Shown here: piece after piece, positions 1 to 8,191 of the stretch
Numbering within the stretch: the first letter of the stretch is position 1
Layout: every line of letters starts with the position of its first letter
Virus record (IMG/VR): IMGVR_UViG_3300033146_002537
Location: 1 to 22,514 of that record
Length of the DNA stretch: 22,514 nucleotides
Direction: 5' to 3' (one strand)
Source of the DNA: a virus
Made by a program: the position numbers and the translations under genes
The notes under the pieces: generated by a model
Databases searched by the model: none
Seen by the model: only the letters and a program-made list of their open reading frames with translations
Told to the model about the DNA's origin: nothing

Positions 1-378
1 CAACACTCAATCAATGCCGCTTTCACTCGACCCCTTGCTGAGCAGGGGGTCGAGGTTGACGTCATCGCGCCGGATGGCGAAACCGTGCTCGGTTCGATTA
101 CCGTTCGGGGGGCGGATTCCGACGCTTTCCAGCTGGCGCTTTGGAACAAGCAACGCGACACCGCGCGCATTCTGGCTTTGCCGGAGCAAGAGCGGGACAA
201 GGAACGCAAGACCGCCGAACGCGCGCTGATTGCCTCTCTTGTCGTCGGGTGGACGTTCAAAGAAAAATGCACGCCGGAGAATGTCGCGAAACTTTTTGCA
301 AATGCGCCTTACGTTCTTGACCTTGTGGATCAAACGGCGGGAAAGCGGGTGCTATTCTGGAACAAGGCGCAAGAATAG
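1..378 (+). CDS. Tail assembly chaperone, lambda gpG-like (5' end missing)
   Basis: The reading frame is open from the window edge to the TAG at 376-378, so the true start lies outside. About 125 residues are visible; they are mixed alpha/beta at the start and helical and charged at the end, with no motif I can name. The call rests on context. The gene lies immediately before the tape measure gene, ends in an overlap with a second open frame, and carries a canonical GGGAAAG slip site in the correct phase. In lambda and many siphophages this arrangement encodes gpG and, by -1 frameshifting, gpGT. Both are chaperones that coat the tape measure protein during tail tube assembly and are absent from the virion. 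I infer the same role here. The sequence itself does not resemble lambda gpG enough for me to claim homology by eye. Confidence 0.75.
   Translation, partial: QHSINAAFTRPLAEQGVEVDVIAPDGETVLGSITVRGADSDAFQLALWNKQRDTARILALPEQERDKERKTAERALIASLVVGWTFKEKCTPENVAKLFANAPYVLDLVDQTAGKRVLFWNKAQE
339..345 (+). promoter_or_regulatory. Programmed -1 ribosomal frameshift site GGGAAAG
   Basis: The heptamer reads G GGA AAG in the phase of the upstream gene, which is the X XXY YYZ pattern for simultaneous -1 slippage. It is the same heptamer used by lambda G/GT. It lies 30 bases before the upstream stop codon, inside the stretch (321-378) where the upstream frame and the -1 frame are both open. I did not find a decisive downstream pseudoknot by eye; lambda does not depend on a strong one. 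Confidence 0.85.
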
Positions 379-683
379 CGTTGCTGGACTACGCGCGAAA
401 TGAGTTTCATTTGATGGAACGCCCGAAGGGAAGCAAGGCAAGTTTTTTTGACCATTACAAGCAAATCGAAAAGACAACCGGCAAGACACATGAAAAGTTG
501 CAAATATCCGACAACCCGCCGCGCTTGCTTTACCTGTGGCAGGCTTATCTTGAAGTCATGGGGCGGCACCCGCTGACATGGCAAGAATTGGAAGCGTGGC
601 AAAGGATGACGGCAAAGCGCGTTACCCCGTTTGAAGCAAAAATTATTTTTCAACTCGACCGCCTGAACAAATGGACGACGTAG
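345..683 (+). CDS. Frameshift extension of the tail chaperone (T domain, gpGT-like)
   Basis: This is the -1 frame relative to the upstream gene. It is open from 321 (after a TGA at 318-320) to the TAG at 681-683. Read from the slip site it adds about 112 residues to the chaperone. There is a TTG at 381, but it has no ribosome binding site, so independent initiation looks unlikely. The segment is rich in Lys, Arg, Trp and Tyr, including the stretch LLYLWQAYLEVMGRHPLTWQ. In lambda the T domain binds the tape measure protein and recruits the tail tube protein; I infer that here. The stop overlaps the tape measure start by 13 bases, consistent with translational coupling. The alternative is a separate small tail gene starting at the TTG. 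Confidence 0.75.
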   Translation, partial: AGAILEQGARIALLDYARNEFHLMERPKGSKASFFDHYKQIEKTTGKTHEKLQISDNPPRLLYLWQAYLEVMGRHPLTWQELEAWQRMTAKRVTPFEAKIIFQLDRLNKWTT

Positions 684-3373
684 TAACACTGCGAATCAAA
701 GTTCTTTCTGAGCAAGTCGCCGTTGCCGAAAGGCGGCTTGGCGCGCTTGAAGCGTCGAGCCTACGCGCGGAGACGGCAACAAAGCGTTTGACAACAAGCA
801 CCGTGCGCACGTCGGCAGTGCTCAAAAGTGTTGCGGGCGTTGTCGGCGGGGCGCTTGCTATGGCGACGGCGAAGGCAACGCGGGAATGGTTGAGTTACGA
901 CAAAGCCGCAAAAGAGGTGATGTCCATAACCTCCAAGTCCCGTGCTGAATTCCAGAAGATGCGCAAGGACGTTTTGCAGCTTTCGCAAGCTTTGGGGGTG
1001 GACGCGACCGACGCGGCCCAGGGACTTTATCAGGCGATTTCGGCGGGTGTGGATCAGGACAAGGCGCTTGCGTTCCTCGACGTTGCCGGGCGCGCGGGCA
1101 TTGCCGGGGTTACCTCGCTGGAAACGTCGGTCAATGGGTTGACCGGTGTGATAAACGCCTTTCATTTGGAAGCGTCGGACGCCGAAGAGGTGGCTGACGT
1201 GCTTTTCACCGCCGTTCGCGAAGGCAAGACAACCTTCGACGAGCTAGCCTCTACGATGGCGAAGGCAACCGTTCCGGTTGCGGCGGCGGGCGGAACATAC
1301 CGCGATCTTTTGGCGGTCACAGTTGCGTTGACAAAGCAGAACGTGCCGACATCGGAGGCAATGACACAAACCGCTTCCGTTATCAAAGCGTTGATTAATC
1401 CGTCAAAGGAGATGGTCGCGATTTACCGCGCGTTGCACGTCGAATCCGGCCAAGCACTCATTCAACAAAAGGGGCTCGTCGGCGCGATGCAGGCGGTTTA
1501 TGGCGCGGTTGACGGGAACCAGCGGGTGCTTTTCAAAGCATTGAAACGGGCGGAAGCCTTCAATGCGGTGCTAGGTGTCTCCGGTAGCAACGCGCAAACG
1601 GCAATCGACGCTCAGGACTCACTAGCCGAATCATCCGGTGCGATGGGCAAGGCTTACAAGACAAACGCCGAAACGCTGGAAAACGCGCTCAACTCCCTCA
1701 AAGCGTCGGCAATTGCCCTTGTGGAAACAATGGAGGGGTCACTTGGTATCATCCAACGCTTTTCCGAGGGGTTGCGCGGTATCGCCATGCTCATGGGATA
1801 CGCACAGGAGTCGGCGGCAACCGCTCGCGCACTGGCCGGAACCGACGTCACAGAACTCGGCCATGCCACTGAGATACTATCTCGTGTGTCCGCCTTGCGC
1901 AAGGAGTTGGAGGAAACCCGGGCGCGGTCGGCGGCGGACTCCGGACTCGCCGGGTCCGGCAGATTGTTCGGCGGCGGACTCGATACCAATGAGATAAAGA
2001 GCGAACTGGACCAACTGCGGAAAGCGTGGGGTGCTATCGACGAGTCGACTCAATCCCAAGCGAAGAACCTACAAGCCATAGTAAGACTACAATCCAAGGT
2101 TACCGCGGGAACCATGACACAGGCCGACTTCGATACCGAAAGACTGAGACTTCTACATAACTTCGACGAAACACAGAAAGCCATTACCGAGGAACAAGAG
2201 AAAGCCGCCAAGGCATCCGCCGCCGACTTGCAGGAACGGAAGTCGGCGATGGAGCGTGCACAGGCGGAGATGGCCGCCGAGAAAGAACATAACAAAGAAC
2301 TCGAACGTGCGTCACGTATGGCTCGGGACCTAGCCACCACAGAACAGGAAAAACTCGACATACAAATCAAGCAGATTGACGCCGCGAGGGAAGCGGGGAG
2401 AATATCCGAGGAAACCGCCCGGAAGGCCACCGATGCATTACTGGAACAGAGGATGGCTCTGACGGCCTCCGGCGGAGGGGGTGGGGGATCGGGAGGGGGC
2501 GGCGGCGGAACGCCCGCCAGTGGACTCTCACTGCCGGGAATCGACGACCCATTCGGCGGCGGCTACAGCGACGCTGACCGCTTGCAGGAGCAAGAGGAAA
2601 TGGTGCGGGAAAGCTATGTTAGACGGCGGGAGGCGATACTTGCGGAAACCGCGTTGACGGTCGAGCAACGGAACGCGCTGCTTGCCGGGGCAGATAAACA
2701 ATATCTTGACATCATGGCGAAAGCCGAGGTGGAACGGCGGGCAATCACCATGCAATCGACCGAGCAGCTTTTCGGTGATTTGGCTAGTATTGCAAACGCT
2801 TTCGGAAAGCGTGGGGCGGACGCCGCGAAAGCACTAGCCATCGCCGGGGCAACGGTCAAGATGTACGAAGGGGCGACGGCGGCCTATGCGTCGGCAGCGT
2901 CAAACGGGCCGCTAGGTTGGCTCATGGCACCGATTGCGGCGGCTTCGGCTTTGGCGGCGGGCGCGGCGAATATCGCGGCCATCCGGTCGACCCCGATGGA
3001 CTACGCCTTTGCAGCCGGCGGCATCGTACCGGGCGGCAACTACTCCGGCGACCACGTGCCCGCGCGCGTCAACTCCGGCGAAATGATTCTGAACCGGCAA
3101 CAGCAAGCCGAGCTTTTCGCGTTTGCAAACGGCAAAGCCGCGCCGACAAGCGGCGGCGGAGATGTCAAAGTGGTTGTCAACAACAACGCGCCCGGCGTGG
3201 ATGTTTCGGTTGCCGAAAGCACTGGACCGGACGGGCGCACAATTGACTTGATTGTCGCGCGCGCTGTGTCACAATCGCGCTTGACGATAGCCAGCGACAT
3301 AGCGCGCGGCGGCAACGGTGTAGCGCAATCGCTCGAAAGAACCTATTCTCTGCCGCGCGGGCGGGGAGTGTAA
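671..3373 (+). CDS. Tail tape measure protein
   Basis: This 900-residue protein sets tail length and is ejected with the DNA, often forming a channel through the cell envelope. The N-terminal third (residues about 80-330) is the conserved TP901/TIGR01760-type core, with runs such as LSQALGVDATDAAQGLYQAI and a TSEAMTQT segment typical of the family. Residues about 400-600 are a long charged, Glu/Lys/Gln-rich, helix-forming stretch. A Gly/Ser-rich linker follows at about 600-617. Near 740-775 there is an Ala-rich hydrophobic region that could insert in a membrane. The C-terminal part has the common tape-measure signature GGIVPGG...VPARVNSGEMIL. The ATG at 671 overlaps the preceding gene and has no clear Shine-Dalgarno site. 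Codons in the middle segment look somewhat different from the flanks (more AGA, ATA and CTA), which hints at mosaic origin. Confidence 0.95.
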   Translation: MDDVVTLRIKVLSEQVAVAERRLGALEASSLRAETATKRLTTSTVRTSAVLKSVAGVVGGALAMATAKATREWLSYDKAAKEVMSITSKSRAEFQKMRKDVLQLSQALGVDATDAAQGLYQAISAGVDQDKALAFLDVAGRAGIAGVTSLETSVNGLTGVINAFHLEASDAEEVADVLFTAVREGKTTFDELASTMAKATVPVAAAGGTYRDLLAVTVALTKQNVPTSEAMTQTASVIKALINPSKEMVAIYRALHVESGQALIQQKGLVGAMQAVYGAVDGNQRVLFKALKRAEAFNAVLGVSGSNAQTAIDAQDSLAESSGAMGKAYKTNAETLENALNSLKASAIALVETMEGSLGIIQRFSEGLRGIAMLMGYAQESAATARALAGTDVTELGHATEILSRVSALRKELEETRARSAADSGLAGSGRLFGGGLDTNEIKSELDQLRKAWGAIDESTQSQAKNLQAIVRLQSKVTAGTMTQADFDTERLRLLHNFDETQKAITEEQEKAAKASAADLQERKSAMERAQAEMAAEKEHNKELERASRMARDLATTEQEKLDIQIKQIDAAREAGRISEETARKATDALLEQRMALTASGGGGGGSGGGGGGTPASGLSLPGIDDPFGGGYSDADRLQEQEEMVRESYVRRREAILAETALTVEQRNALLAGADKQYLDIMAKAEVERRAITMQSTEQLFGDLASIANAFGKRGADAAKALAIAGATVKMYEGATAAYASAASNGPLGWLMAPIAAASALAAGAANIAAIRSTPMDYAFAAGGIVPGGNYSGDHVPARVNSGEMILNRQQQAELFAFANGKAAPTSGGGDVKVVVNNNAPGVDVSVAESTGPDGRTIDLIVARAVSQSRLTIASDIARGGNGVAQSLERTYSLPRGRGV

Positions 3374-3384
3374 AAAATGATACT

Positions 3385-3753
3385 ATGAAACCAAGCTCAA
3401 CACTTACAGCGACGAATGCGGACTCTTTTTGCTTTGCAGAAAGTCATTTTGTTTCAGGCAACGACACCGGCAGCGCGATTTTGTGCAACGGTTGGGTGCC
3501 CGTCGGCATTGTCACACCTGCGGACCTTGCCGGGGCGGCGGCGGCGTCGATGCTTGCGGACGCCGGGGACGGCAATTATTTGCCGACATTTGACCGGGCG
3601 GGCGCTGCTGACGCTATTGTGCTGACCGCCGGCGCGTTCATCAAACTTGCGCCGTCGGATTATCCAGGCTTCGCAAGCGTCAAGTTGAAACTCGACGCAG
3701 CACCGTCCGCCGACATTACCCTGCAAATCATGCTGCGGAGCATCAATGATTGA
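3385..3753 (+). CDS. Small phage protein of unknown function in the tail operon
   Basis: I do not recognise this 122-residue protein. It has no signal peptide or membrane segment. It is rich in Ala, Asp, Ser and Thr with short beta-prone stretches, including near its C-terminus (VKLKLDAAPSADITLQIML). This composition is common in small virion decoration or fibre-associated proteins. It starts 11 bases after the tape measure stop, and its own stop overlaps the next gene start, so it is probably co-translated with the adhesin downstream. A structural or assembly role for that adhesin is a guess from position only. No Shine-Dalgarno site is visible at a normal distance. Confidence 0.75.
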   Translation: MKPSSTLTATNADSFCFAESHFVSGNDTGSAILCNGWVPVGIVTPADLAGAAAASMLADAGDGNYLPTFDRAGAADAIVLTAGAFIKLAPSDYPGFASVKLKLDAAPSADITLQIMLRSIND

Positions 3754-6700
3754 GCCCATGTCCAAACTGCTCACACTTTACGGACGCGACGCGACACCGC
3801 CACCGGTGCCGGTGCCGCCGCGTTGGGCTTACAAGTTCGACTTGATGAACCCGGACCTTACCGAACCTCCTCCGGAGCTTCTGGCCGGGTTCTCGCGTTC
3901 CGGACCTGCGTGGATGTTTGACGCTGAGGGTCACATCGTCATGGTTCCGGAGAATTACCAAGCCTACTCCGGCGCGGTGGCCAGCCTCGAATCGAACCAC
4001 GTCACGTTCGAGAGCACCGCGGCGACAAGCGCAATTCTACGGGTCACTGACAGCTATCCTTACGTCTTCAGCAACGCCGGGTATCGTTCCGAGTTGATAG
4101 CGGGCAAGCGGTTCTTCGCGTCGTTCACCGTCCGGGCCTTCCAAGCCGGGAAGGTCGGGCGAATCGGGTTCTACCGTCCGACGGCGGCGGCAACCGAAAT
4201 TCAGGTGGACTTGGACAACGGGAACGTGGTTTTGGAAGACGGTGCGCCCGGTCATATATTGGTCGAACGTATCGGGGATTTGCACTATCGGATAGGGATG
4301 AGCTGGGTCTGCCCGGACGCCAACAAAGGTTGGTATGCTTTCTTCGGTCTGTCCGGGGCAAGCGTTGGAACGCAGTTCGAAGCGTCCGACATGACGGTTT
4401 CCCTCAATGGTCATTGTCCGTTTGTTCCGGTCGTGGACACAACGCCGATCAAGGACCAGCCACGCTGGAACAACCACCATCCGGACGGGAGTTTCGCCGG
4501 ATGGAAAGTCGAACCGCACGAAGGAAAGAACATGCTCGCATGGAGCGAGAAGTTCGACGAATGGATGGCGGAGCAAGTCGCCGTTTCGCTAGAAGCGGAC
4601 GAATGGGCACCCCGGCGCGGGAAGGCGCACAAAGTCGCGGCGGACGGAGCGTCCGGAACGCACCGGCTGGAATCCGACTCGGTGACGGTCGCGGAGCTTG
4701 CGGACCATGCCGTCGGGTTCCTCCTGAAGAAAGGGGCCGTCGGCGAGTGGGTGCAGATCGGCTACGAAGACGACATCGCGCCGCATTGGGCAAACCTCAA
4801 CTTGAGCACCGGGGAGTTCGGAAACTCGTCGGGGCCGGACGTGATCCCGTCGGTCGAGGAATACAGCAAGGGATGGCTGCTCGGAAAGTTGACGGACAAG
4901 ACGGCAGGCGGGGCGACGCAGGCTGCCGCGTATGTCTGCCCGGTGTCGGGGGACGTGACGGACGCATACCCGGTCGAGACGTGCGACACCGAGATATGGC
5001 TTAACACGGCGCATTTCGGGACTGGTGACTTCCTTCCTCTATACATCCCGACTGCGGGGGCGCTGGGTGTGCGGGCGGCGGAGACTCTGCCGATCGACTC
5101 GCTTCTAGCCGCAGGCGTTCCCTTTTCGGTCGTCATGGCATGGTCGAGAAATGCGGAGACCGGGCAAAAGGAACCGTTCGCCGCAAGCATGGGAGGATTC
5201 GCCCGCCTAGTCCTTTCCACCTATCTCCCGGCGGACAGGCTGGACGCATTCGTTTCCGGCGGTCAAATCGGATTGACTACGCCGGAGGTCGGCGCAGGAC
5301 TCCATATCCCGCAGGCGTTCGCGGCCCGCGTGCTTTCCGGGGACAACCGCATCGCCGTGATCGGCCCTCCGAAGCAGGTCCACGGGCAGAATGACGCAGA
5401 CGCGGCGGAATACGACATCGATGACGCGAGGGTCGGAGCGTCGCTTCCGCTTGATTTCCGGCAACTATTCCTTTCGGAAAAGCCGCTTGAAGACGCGACG
5501 CTAGACGCCGAACTCGCCAAGCTCGACCTCCGCCACACCGTGCCGCCCAGCGGAGCGGTGAGGTTCACCAGCGACAAGGCGGGCGACATCATGTTCACGC
5601 TTCGGAAGACCGGAGCGGACGGATACAGCCACAACACCGACAACGGTCCGGCAAGTTGGGAGCTGGTCGCTGGATCGGCGAGCTACGGCGTCGTCATTCC
5701 GAACGACGGAACGGAGCACGAGTTCGCGGTGTGGTCCAGCGACGGGAAGCCTAACAGCACGGAGAACGGGACCCTGACGTACCTCGACTGCCGCTCGAAC
5801 AACCTGAGCGAGCTGGACGTCTCGGCCAACACGAGCCTGACGTCCCTCAACTGCTCCTCGAACGACCTGACCACCTTCGACGTCTCGGCCAACACGAGCC
5901 TGACGTCCCTCAACTGCTCCTCGAACAACCTGAGCGAGCTGGACGTCTCGGCCAACACGGCGCTGACCACCCTCAACAGCCCCTCGAACGACCTGACCGC
6001 CCTCGACGTCTCGGCCAACACGGCGCTGACCATCCTCTACTGCTCCTCGAACAACCTGAGCGAGCTGGACGTCTCGGCCAACACGGCGCTGACCACCGTC
6101 AACTGCTCCTCGAACACGGCGATGACATCGCTGAGTATCGGCGCGGCGGCGTTTTTGCGAACGGACGGATACGCTCCTCTGAGAGCCTATTCGTGTGCGC
6201 TGACAAGCATCGACGGCGGCAACGCAACATTCCAGAACACGGGCGGAGGATTCGCCTGCGACATCCACGACAACAACCTCTCCGGTCCCGCGCTCAACAA
6301 GTTCTTTACCGACATCGACCCCGCCCCGACTCCGACCCCGGCGAACCACCGCATCGACACGACCGACAACCCCGGATCGGAAGAAGCCGACGATTCGATT
6401 GCGACCGACAAGGGCTATTCCGTCACGTCGGACGCGCGGCTTGTCCATGGCGACATGACGACACAGCGGAGCTTCGACGGCGAGGTTGAAGTCGTCAACG
6501 AGGTGACGATGAGCAAGGACGCGACGATTCGGGAAATCAAAGTCTGGCTCGAACAGGATTCGACGCAGGTCGGGCGGCAGGCGTCTCTCGTGGTCAACGG
6601 AACGGTCAAGAACATCAACATCGTCAACCAGCCGCCCGGATGGGCGAAAGTCTGGACCGGAGGAATCGACGTGAAGGCGGGCGACATTGTGGAACTGCAC

Positions 6701-6880
6701 TACACGATTCAGGACTTGCAACGCCCGACCGAATACGCAATCCTGCCGGACGGGTTCGTCGAACAGCCGCGTTTCGGAACCGTCAGAAGCCGGGTGCTCC
6801 ATGACGACGTGGACATCGGCGCTTCCGACACGGACGCGATGCCAATCTCCTTGAAACTCGCCGTAACGAACGGTATTTGA
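3746..6880 (+). CDS. Large tail adhesin with sugar-binding-like modules and leucine-rich repeats
   Basis: This 1044-residue protein is probably a virion-associated host-recognition protein. Visible domains, in order: a short N-terminal anchor with a Pro-rich hinge (residues 18-26); two copies of a beta-sandwich module common in phage fibres (about 70-240 and 265-435), each ending in a sequence like LPLYIPTAG or CPFVPV; a ConA/LamG-like domain (about 440-600) ending with the usual LFLSEKPLEDATLDAEL element; a linker domain (about 610-675); five 21-residue leucine-rich repeats plus a partial sixth (677-795); an LRR C-terminal cap with a TPTP hinge near 860; and a final beta-rich domain (about 900-1044). 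It overlaps the preceding stop by 8 bases, and a GGAG lies about 8 bases before the start. MSK four codons later is an alternative start. Receptor binding is inferred; no catalytic motif is visible. Confidence 0.85.
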   Translation: MIEPMSKLLTLYGRDATPPPVPVPPRWAYKFDLMNPDLTEPPPELLAGFSRSGPAWMFDAEGHIVMVPENYQAYSGAVASLESNHVTFESTAATSAILRVTDSYPYVFSNAGYRSELIAGKRFFASFTVRAFQAGKVGRIGFYRPTAAATEIQVDLDNGNVVLEDGAPGHILVERIGDLHYRIGMSWVCPDANKGWYAFFGLSGASVGTQFEASDMTVSLNGHCPFVPVVDTTPIKDQPRWNNHHPDGSFAGWKVEPHEGKNMLAWSEKFDEWMAEQVAVSLEADEWAPRRGKAHKVAADGASGTHRLESDSVTVAELADHAVGFLLKKGAVGEWVQIGYEDDIAPHWANLNLSTGEFGNSSGPDVIPSVEEYSKGWLLGKLTDKTAGGATQAAAYVCPVSGDVTDAYPVETCDTEIWLNTAHFGTGDFLPLYIPTAGALGVRAAETLPIDSLLAAGVPFSVVMAWSRNAETGQKEPFAASMGGFARLVLSTYLPADRLDAFVSGGQIGLTTPEVGAGLHIPQAFAARVLSGDNRIAVIGPPKQVHGQNDADAAEYDIDDARVGASLPLDFRQLFLSEKPLEDATLDAELAKLDLRHTVPPSGAVRFTSDKAGDIMFTLRKTGADGYSHNTDNGPASWELVAGSASYGVVIPNDGTEHEFAVWSSDGKPNSTENGTLTYLDCRSNNLSELDVSANTSLTSLNCSSNDLTTFDVSANTSLTSLNCSSNNLSELDVSANTALTTLNSPSNDLTALDVSANTALTILYCSSNNLSELDVSANTALTTVNCSSNTAMTSLSIGAAAFLRTDGYAPLRAYSCALTSIDGGNATFQNTGGGFACDIHDNNLSGPALNKFFTDIDPAPTPTPANHRIDTTDNPGSEEADDSIATDKGYSVTSDARLVHGDMTTQRSFDGEVEVVNEVTMSKDATIREIKVWLEQDSTQVGRQASLVVNGTVKNINIVNQPPGWAKVWTGGIDVKAGDIVELHYTIQDLQRPTEYAILPDGFVEQPRFGTVRSRVLHDDVDIGASDTDAMPISLKLAVTNGI
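5774..6130 (+). repeat. Tandem 63-bp repeats encoding leucine-rich repeats
   Basis: Five in-frame 63-bp units begin at 5774, 5837, 5900, 5963 and 6026, with a degenerate sixth from 6089. Each encodes the pattern LTxLxCSSNxLxxLDVSANT. Near-identical DNA such as CTGAGCGAGCTGGACGTCTC recurs in units 1, 3 and 5, so unit number could change by recombination or slippage. The cysteine at a fixed position in most units resembles the cysteine ladder of InlJ-type bacterial LRRs; unit 4 has replaced it with Pro. Confidence 0.95.
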
Positions 6881-6884
6881 CGCA

Positions 6885-7400
6885 ATGAGAAACACAATCC
6901 CATATCCTAGCGTTCTGCCGAATCCCGCCACGCGCATGGGCGGCGAAAAGCGCGTGCCTGTAACGCGGGTGTCGATGGAGACCGGGCGCACGCGGCAGCT
7001 TATCCGGCACCGCACGCAAGCGGAAATGATTCAGGCGGCGTGGGAGTTGACCGACGACGAACTAGGCGATTTCGACTTTTTCTTTCGCGTCGGGCTCGTC
7101 GGCGGCACGCAGTATTTTGACATGCCCGTGCCGGGGCGTGGCGACACACTGAGCACAGTTCTTGCGCGATTCGTCGGTGGAACCTACCGAAAAAAGTACA
7201 AGCACTTCGGCATGTGGGATGTGACCGCCACGCTTGAAACGGAATCGTTGCCGCTTATTACCGACATGGACTCTTTGATTTTTACCGCTTTGGCAATATG
7301 GGGCGACTTGCAAGGATGTCTTGACTTCTCCGAGCTTTTTCATCGCGTAGTGCACGAAACAATCCCGACGAACATTCAACTTCCAAACCCAAACCCCTGA
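6885..7400 (+). CDS. Minor tail protein, lambda gpM-like
   Basis: This 171-residue protein has the layout of phage minor tail or tail-tip proteins of the gpM type. A Pro-rich start (PYPSVLPNPATR) is followed by an arginine-rich SMETGRTRQ segment, then a Trp/Phe-rich middle (AAWELTDDELGDFDFFFRVG) and a beta-rich end with WDVTATLETE. In many siphophages such a protein sits between the tape measure and the DUF1833/NlpC/gpJ set and helps close the tail tip at the cell-proximal end of the tape measure. It starts 4 bases after the adhesin stop. The residues after about 130 (LIFTALAIWGDLQG onward) extend past the usual end of such proteins, which may be an addition. Assignment is by pattern and position, not by a confirmed family match. 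Confidence 0.7.
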   Translation: MRNTIPYPSVLPNPATRMGGEKRVPVTRVSMETGRTRQLIRHRTQAEMIQAAWELTDDELGDFDFFFRVGLVGGTQYFDMPVPGRGDTLSTVLARFVGGTYRKKYKHFGMWDVTATLETESLPLITDMDSLIFTALAIWGDLQGCLDFSELFHRVVHETIPTNIQLPNPNP

Positions 7401-7414
7401 ACAAAAACAAACAC

Positions 7415-8191
7415 ATGAAAACAACACTTGTCTTGCTCATGGCTGGCGTGCTCGGTGCATCCGGCGCGGTTACAATCAACATCGACTATGCCTCGGCCAC
7501 TCCGGGCGACCCGCTCGACGGCTTCGACGACTGGGCGCAGTCTCCCCCAAACTCGGACCCGCTTTCCCCGCTATCGTGGGTCGGCATTCATGCCGGGAGG
7601 AAGGCGGCGTCCATCGGCGGTTGGTATGACGAGGCACCCGGATACAATAAGGTTTTCGTTGAGCATCCGCTACATATCGCGGCGGACGGACTCAACCTTG
7701 CCCTCGACTTCGGAGTTATCCCGTCGACACCATTCTACCCGGAACAGAATGACTTCGGCATCGCCCTTGTGGACAAATACGGCAACGATATCTTCACAAT
7801 GACGTTAACCGGCGTGGGTCCGCAATGGAATCTTGGCTGGTCGAGTTCGCTCATTGCCCCGGACCCGCCGCCTTTCGCCGGGGTGCTTCCCGGAGGGGAC
7901 TACACATATCTGTTGCACATTAAGAATGACAAGGCGTCGTTTTCGATTCATAGTGACCTGAACTCGGCGGTGGGCGGGGTGGTCATTCCTGGTCTGTCCG
8001 GGGCGGCGGTCGCAGCGATTCGACTCGATTGGTTGCGCGAACCCGGGGAGGCTTGGGGTGATAATGTTATGGGGGTAGGCTCGATTACTGCCTGTGGATT
8101 CGATACGCCAGAGCCGAACGCAATAGGCATTGTTGCCAGCTTGCTTGGCGGGGCGCTCATGCTCCGCACACGAAGGGGGGCGGCGCAATGA
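7415..8191 (+). CDS. Secreted PEP-CTERM sorting-signal protein encoded by the phage
   Basis: The 258-residue product begins with a clear Sec signal peptide (Lys3, hydrophobic core, GASGA before a likely cut near residue 18). It ends with a complete PEP-CTERM tripartite signal: Pro232-Glu233-Pro234, a hydrophobic segment (IGIVASLLGGALML) and a basic RTRR cluster. In bacteria with an exosortase/EpsH system this tail directs processing at the envelope, often linked to extracellular polysaccharide or biofilm. The body is beta-rich, with many Gly, Asp, Trp and Pro, like PEP-CTERM exoproteins. It starts 14 bases after the minor tail gene behind an A/C-rich leader with no Shine-Dalgarno site, and its stop overlaps the lipoprotein start (ATGA). 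The function is unknown. I infer a surface protein displayed on the infected or lysogenic host rather than a virion part. Confidence 0.85.
   Translation: MKTTLVLLMAGVLGASGAVTINIDYASATPGDPLDGFDDWAQSPPNSDPLSPLSWVGIHAGRKAASIGGWYDEAPGYNKVFVEHPLHIAADGLNLALDFGVIPSTPFYPEQNDFGIALVDKYGNDIFTMTLTGVGPQWNLGWSSSLIAPDPPPFAGVLPGGDYTYLLHIKNDKASFSIHSDLNSAVGGVVIPGLSGAAVAAIRLDWLREPGEAWGDNVMGVGSITACGFDTPEPNAIGIVASLLGGALMLRTRRGAAQ

Noticed and set aside
5501-7015. 504-codon open frame on the minus strand with Gly/Val/Arg repeats
   Set aside because: It is the mirror of the LRR adhesin gene. The repeats simply reflect the 63-bp units, and the product is low-complexity and Arg/Val-rich with no family features.
7321-7350. 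Possible promoter TTGACT before the PEP-CTERM gene
   Set aside because: The -35-like TTGACT is good, but no acceptable -10 lies 16-18 bases downstream (CGCGTA or GCGTAG). It is also inside the coding region of the minor tail gene.
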